Shown here in pieces: positions 60,129 through 64,000 of a DNA stretch of 64,000 nucleotides. How positions within the stretch are numbered: position 1 is the first letter of the stretch; the number at the start of each line of letters is the position of its first letter. This DNA is from Lachnospiraceae bacterium P6B14 (GTDB taxonomy: Bacteria > Bacillota > Clostridia > Lachnospirales > Lachnospiraceae), in assembly GCA_000687695.1 (NCBI GenBank), contig JHWZ01000005.1, forward strand, positions 62,001 through 126,000, in the 5' to 3' direction. The notes under the pieces were generated by a model. That model searched no databases. It was not told where the DNA came from and saw only the letters and a list, made by a program, of their open reading frames with translations. Both the position numbers and the translations under genes were made by a program.

Positions 60129-61154
60129 ATGAGTGACATCGTTTCTGTCATAATACCTGCTTATAATGCAGCAAAAACTCTGCCTCGTATGCTCAGGTGT
60201 ATTCTCGCCCAGACATACGAGGCATTGGAAATAATACTGGTAAATGACGGGTCGAAGGATCGTACCGCCGCGATCATGCACGACGCTGCGGAAGCAGATC
60301 CACGTATCATCGTCATCGACAAGCATCACGCCGGAGTCGGAAACGCCAGAAACGCGGGACTTGAGCGCGCTACCGGTAAATACATTTGTTTCTTTGATGC
60401 GGATGACGCGGTACCCCCGAGAGCGGTAGCGCGAATGGTCAGAGTGGCGAAAAAGACCCACGCGGATCTCGTCATCGGCAAAGTAAAATACATGGACTAT
60501 GAAGATAAGTCAGTGACTGCCTCTACGGAGAGACTCGGAGACAGTGCGCGTATCGGCAAGTTCAATCACAATATTATAGCAAATCTCTCGATATGGAACA
60601 AGCTTTTTAAATCAGATATCATCAGGGAAAATTGTATACGTTTCAACAGTACAAGACGAGGGGAAGATAGCGTCTTTTTCTTTTATTATTGGCAGTACTG
60701 TACGAAGATATCCGGCTGCCCGTATGTGGTATATCACTACGAGAGGAGAAAGATAAGAGGTAAAAAATCCCTTAGTCAAAAGACTACATTGAGTGCACTT
60801 GAGCAGATGCATCACAACTATAAAGAGATGATCGCGGTCATAGATTCCGCAATAGAAAAAGAGATAAATTATCTCGAAACGGAAACCGAAATAACTGAAG
60901 AAGAACTGAAAGAAAAGACAAAAAGACTGGATTCGTTCAGATCGCTTCTTTGCAGAAAAGCGATATTAACACTGGTAAATAAATACTACAGATCGATACC
61001 CGAACCGTCACCGACCAGGATAAAAACAGTTGAGAGGATGGTTCGTGTTTACAGAAAAAAAATAACCGAAGCCGACTGGGAGACAGTTGTTATAAAGGCT
61101 GAGGGTATCATGGATGAGGAAGGAAGGCTCGCACAGACAGAGCATATAGTATAA
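60129..61154 (+). CDS. Family 2 glycosyltransferase
   Basis: A 341-residue GT2 enzyme. VSVIIPAYNAAKTLPRMLRCILAQTYEALEIILVNDGSKDRT and YICFFDADDAV carry the nucleotide-sugar and metal sites; RRGEDSVFFFYYW fits the later catalytic segment. A Lys/Glu-rich, probably helical stretch lies near 240-285. It likely adds a sugar to the surface polymer. The start at 60129 follows AGGAAGTG; ATG at 60120 lies within that region. Confidence 0.88.
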   Translation: MSDIVSVIIPAYNAAKTLPRMLRCILAQTYEALEIILVNDGSKDRTAAIMHDAAEADPRIIVIDKHHAGVGNARNAGLERATGKYICFFDADDAVPPRAVARMVRVAKKTHADLVIGKVKYMDYEDKSVTASTERLGDSARIGKFNHNIIANLSIWNKLFKSDIIRENCIRFNSTRRGEDSVFFFYYWQYCTKISGCPYVVYHYERRKIRGKKSLSQKTTLSALEQMHHNYKEMIAVIDSAIEKEINYLETETEITEEELKEKTKRLDSFRSLLCRKAILTLVNKYYRSIPEPSPTRIKTVERMVRVYRKKITEADWETVVIKAEGIMDEEGRLAQTEHIV

Positions 61155-61176
61155 TAAAAAGGTGGATGAAAGTATC

Positions 61177-64000
61177 ATGAAAAACGTAACTGCAAATCAT
61201 AGTTTCAGGATTATTATTATATCGGCACTTATAGTGTTTGTCCTGCCGTTTTTATACTCGCCGAAAACAGCAGCGGCAAAGTTCGACGGGCTGGCATATC
61301 TAAAGGTATTATCAACGACAGATCTTCACGGACAGAGTATCAGATACAGTTATGATTCCGCGTCCGATCACGTGGGCAGTCTCGCTCAGATTTCAACAGT
61401 TGTAAAACAGGAAAAAAAGAAAAATAAAAAGCACGGGGTAACACTTTTGGTTGACTCGGGTGATGTGCTTTTTGGTCGTGCCGCAGAGGGTATCAGAAAC
61501 GGTGAGTTTTCCGGAACTCAGTATATGTATAAGATAATGAAGAACATGGGTTATGATGCCATGACGCTCGGAAACCATGATTTTGACTACGGTTTCTCGC
61601 ATACAAAGGAGGCGCTCGCTCAGGCGGGGCTTTCGAATAAGATTGTTCTTTCAAATGTTGTAAACGCAAAAACAAAAAAATACATATACGCGACCAGCAG
61701 GATATTAAAAAGAAAAGTAAAAACCACCAAGGGAAAGAAAAAGCTCGTAAGAATAGGTATAACAGGCTGTGTTACTCCGAACCTGGGAACGTTTTCGGAT
61801 CTGACCGGTGAGGTGCAGACACAGGATATTATTAAATGCGTAAAAGCAGAGGTAAAAAAGCTTAAAAAGAAAAAAGCGGACGTGATCATCGTGCTGTCAC
61901 ACAGCGGTATGGGCCCGCAGAGAAAAGAGAAAAAAATGCAGACTAACGTGAGCTACAGGATCGCCATGCTCGATGACGTCGATCTGGTCTGCGCGGGACA
62001 TTCTCATTTTGACTATCCGAGTACCACGAGCGGAAACGCGAAGGTGCTTGATTATGACCTGGTAGATCCTGATACGGGAATGGTTGATGAGACCATACTT
62101 GTTGAGGAGGCGGACCACGGCGTATCACTCGGAATATCCTCCATCGCTCTTAAGTTCTACGGTAAAGAGGTTGAGGTGGTAACAAAGGGTGCAAAGATAA
62201 GAAAGATAAAGGATACCGATAAAGAGGATCCGAAGGTATTGAAGTGGAACAGCGCGTATGACAAGACCTACAGAAAGATGTACGACGCGCCGCTGGCCAG
62301 CATGGGCGGTGTTACAAATAACTACTTCGGAATGCTCGAGGATAACTCTTTGGTACAGCTTGCAAACGAAGCAAAGATATCCTACGGAATAAAGCTTAAA
62401 CAGGAGCTGCCTGAAGAGTTCGCGAACTGTCCTGTTATAGCAGCGACTGTATATAAGAATGCGGGCGGTATATCAGGTTCTGACTATATCGCGTCCGAGG
62501 GAAGTATCACATACGGAACATTGTTAAAGCTTCAGACCTACGGACAGAAGCTCGCCAGAGCCCACTATTTGACCGGAGCACAGTTGAGGGAGTGCCTCGA
62601 GTGGTGCGCGGCATCGGTATACAATGATCCGAACAGCGAGCTGCCGTATTCGGGTTCCGATTTCAATATGAAAACACTCGCGGAGATAGGCGGGATCACG
62701 CCTTTGGTGTCCGCGGAATGGGAAAACTGGAAGGGTATGCTTGTTTTCGACGGAGTTGAATACTCCATCGATGCGACTCAGCCGCCGAGGTATAACAAGG
62801 CCGGAACTCAGATAATAAATGATTCGCACAGGATCAAATCGATAACGATAAACAATGTTCCGCTTAAGGATACCGACAGGGTTATTCTTATTTCAAATAC
62901 GGTACAGCCGGAGGACGGTATTCTTCCTGCGCTGAAAAATCAAATAGCGGATCAGCTGGTTATGAACACCAGCGGAGAGCACCTTACACAGATCCTCGAG
63001 GACTATCTCGCTGAGCAGAGTATGGGTGGAGTCGTGCCTGTAGCGGAGGACTCAAACTGGTCTGTAGAGTTCGATCCGGAGAAAACCTATCTGCTCAGGT
63101 CCTCTGATAGCTCACAGCAGCATGGTATGGGCAAAAGCTGGTATCAGAACATCATGCTGAACTCCGGCGGATACACATACTATATTTCACGTTTTGATAA
63201 TGTATCAGAGGATACGTCAGGACCGATGCTCGCGGTATCAAAGCTTACCGATGATATCCAGGGCGAGCCTATAGGAGTAGGCGTGCAGGTATCAGATATC
63301 TCAGGCATAAGCTCACTCGAGTACAGGCTCGGAACGTACTCATACACCGATGAGTGGACGGGCGGAACGAAGATATACAACAACAGTTTCCTTGTAGATG
63401 AAAACGGTATTTATACGGTTCGTGCCGTGGATGGAAAGGGAAATGTTTCACTCCGTTATGTGGCTGTTACAAACCTTGATACCGATGTTGCAAATACGCC
63501 AAAGGTAAACAGTATTACGAACAGAGGCAGGTTGATCTCGGGAATTGTTTCCCCGAACGCGACCGTATTCATAAAAACAGAGGATGATACTCTCGAGTCC
63601 GTGGCGGACGAAGAAGGATATTTTGAGTGTGCGACTGATTATCTGCCGGCTGAGTCTGTCATCAAGGTATGGCAGGTGGACGGGATCGGCAGAACGAGCG
63701 TGATCGTGGATGTCACGGTAGAAAGGGAGTGCGCTAATTTCCCTACCATATCCGATGTAACAAATAAAAATACCGTGATAAAGGGTACGCTTGATGATTC
63801 GAAATACTGTAAGATAGCTGTTGTCAGAGGCAAAACGGTGTATGTTCCAAAGGGGCAGGAAGCTGTCGTAAAGGCTGCAGGCTTTTATAAAAAGACAATG
63901 GATATCGAGGAAGTAAACTACAAATATAACGAGAAAAAGAAAAAGTTCTCGATAAGGATACCGAAACTCTACGCGGACCAGAAGCTGGATGTTTATTCCT
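61177..64000 (+). CDS. Secreted 5'-nucleotidase-type phosphoesterase (3' end missing)
   Basis: An open frame of 941 codons that runs off the window without a stop. Signal peptide at about 1-35 (IIIISALIVFVLPFLYSPKTAAA). The metallophosphatase domain follows: TTDLHG (about 47-52), DSGDVLFG, GNHDFDYG, LSHSG and CAGHSHFD, the metal-binding set of the 5'-nucleotidase/2',3'-cyclic phosphodiesterase family. A 5'-nucleotidase C-terminal domain comes next (YKNAGGISG, ITYGTLLKLQTYGQKL), then Ig-like modules (VQVSDISGISSLEYRLG, TVRAVDGKGN, GIVSPNATVFIKTEDD). It should release phosphate from nucleotides outside the cell. AAGGTGG precedes the ATG. It may belong to the polymer operon only by position. Confidence 0.9.
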   Translation, partial: MKNVTANHSFRIIIISALIVFVLPFLYSPKTAAAKFDGLAYLKVLSTTDLHGQSIRYSYDSASDHVGSLAQISTVVKQEKKKNKKHGVTLLVDSGDVLFGRAAEGIRNGEFSGTQYMYKIMKNMGYDAMTLGNHDFDYGFSHTKEALAQAGLSNKIVLSNVVNAKTKKYIYATSRILKRKVKTTKGKKKLVRIGITGCVTPNLGTFSDLTGEVQTQDIIKCVKAEVKKLKKKKADVIIVLSHSGMGPQRKEKKMQTNVSYRIAMLDDVDLVCAGHSHFDYPSTTSGNAKVLDYDLVDPDTGMVDETILVEEADHGVSLGISSIALKFYGKEVEVVTKGAKIRKIKDTDKEDPKVLKWNSAYDKTYRKMYDAPLASMGGVTNNYFGMLEDNSLVQLANEAKISYGIKLKQELPEEFANCPVIAATVYKNAGGISGSDYIASEGSITYGTLLKLQTYGQKLARAHYLTGAQLRECLEWCAASVYNDPNSELPYSGSDFNMKTLAEIGGITPLVSAEWENWKGMLVFDGVEYSIDATQPPRYNKAGTQIINDSHRIKSITINNVPLKDTDRVILISNTVQPEDGILPALKNQIADQLVMNTSGEHLTQILEDYLAEQSMGGVVPVAEDSNWSVEFDPEKTYLLRSSDSSQQHGMGKSWYQNIMLNSGGYTYYISRFDNVSEDTSGPMLAVSKLTDDIQGEPIGVGVQVSDISGISSLEYRLGTYSYTDEWTGGTKIYNNSFLVDENGIYTVRAVDGKGNVSLRYVAVTNLDTDVANTPKVNSITNRGRLISGIVSPNATVFIKTEDDTLESVADEEGYFECATDYLPAESVIKVWQVDGIGRTSVIVDVTVERECANFPTISDVTNKNTVIKGTLDDSKYCKIAVVRGKTVYVPKGQEAVVKAAGFYKKTMDIEEVNYKYNEKKKKFSIRIPKLYADQKLDVYS

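Overview
The window reads as chromosome of an anaerobic Gram-positive Firmicute, most likely a gut or rumen Lachnospiraceae (Butyrivibrio-like). This is inferred from AGGAGG-type ribosome binding sites, near-consensus sigma-A promoters (TTGACA, 17 bp, TATAAT), a DUF1292 protein, many secreted proteins carrying Ig-like and basic C-terminal modules, LicD and CDP-glycerol transferase genes, and tRNA genes without an encoded CCA. No database search was possible, so the genus is a guess.

Layout. 1-620: two structured 85-bp tandem repeats and a gene-free leader. 0.6-9 kb: a stefin/cystatin-like lipoprotein, a PAP2 phosphatase, a radical SAM enzyme, a sodium-symporter-family transporter, a membrane Ser/Thr kinase with a small HTH protein, and a secreted protein. 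8.8-14.5 kb: a MATE exporter, a GLUG beta-helix protein with a ZinT-like C-terminus, and an EAL phosphodiesterase, with several palindromic control sites and a large palindromic element between them. 14.5-37.4 kb: mostly housekeeping genes: carB, an O-antigen-ligase-like protein, a cytidylate-kinase-like protein, gltX, two helicases, an ECF sigma factor with a membrane beta-propeller partner, DUF1292, an HtrA protease, hisC, a GH2 beta-galactosidase and clpX.

37.4-42.6 kb is a genomic island. Its left end is a 5' copy of tRNA-Gln broken in the T-loop, and its right end is the intact tRNA-Gln(TTG). Between them lie an AbiE toxin-antitoxin pair, two secreted proteins (one with LRR and transglutaminase domains), a gene fragment and a Tn916-type excisionase. 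No integrase gene is present. After the island come a second cystatin-like protein (Ig-like plus two cystatin-like domains), an S41 peptidase, an aldo/keto reductase, a MATE transporter fused to an RsbW-like ATPase, a GH3 glucosidase and tRNA-Pro(TGG).

51.1-61.2 kb is a cell-surface polymer cluster read in one direction: polyprenyl sugar transferase, two GT2 glycosyltransferases, a CDP-glycerol transferase, a TagGH-type ABC exporter, two LicD proteins, a pyruvyltransferase and an IspD/TarI cytidylyltransferase. Together these could build, decorate and export a teichoic-acid-like phosphopolymer. A secreted 5'-nucleotidase-type phosphoesterase runs off the right edge.

The most notable observations are the bacterial cystatin-like proteins carrying the canonical QVVAG inhibitor loop, two genes predicted to be transcribed without a leader, a 16-bp palindrome shared by two neighbouring genes, a 160-bp structured palindrome, and the unusual tRNA-Gln island.
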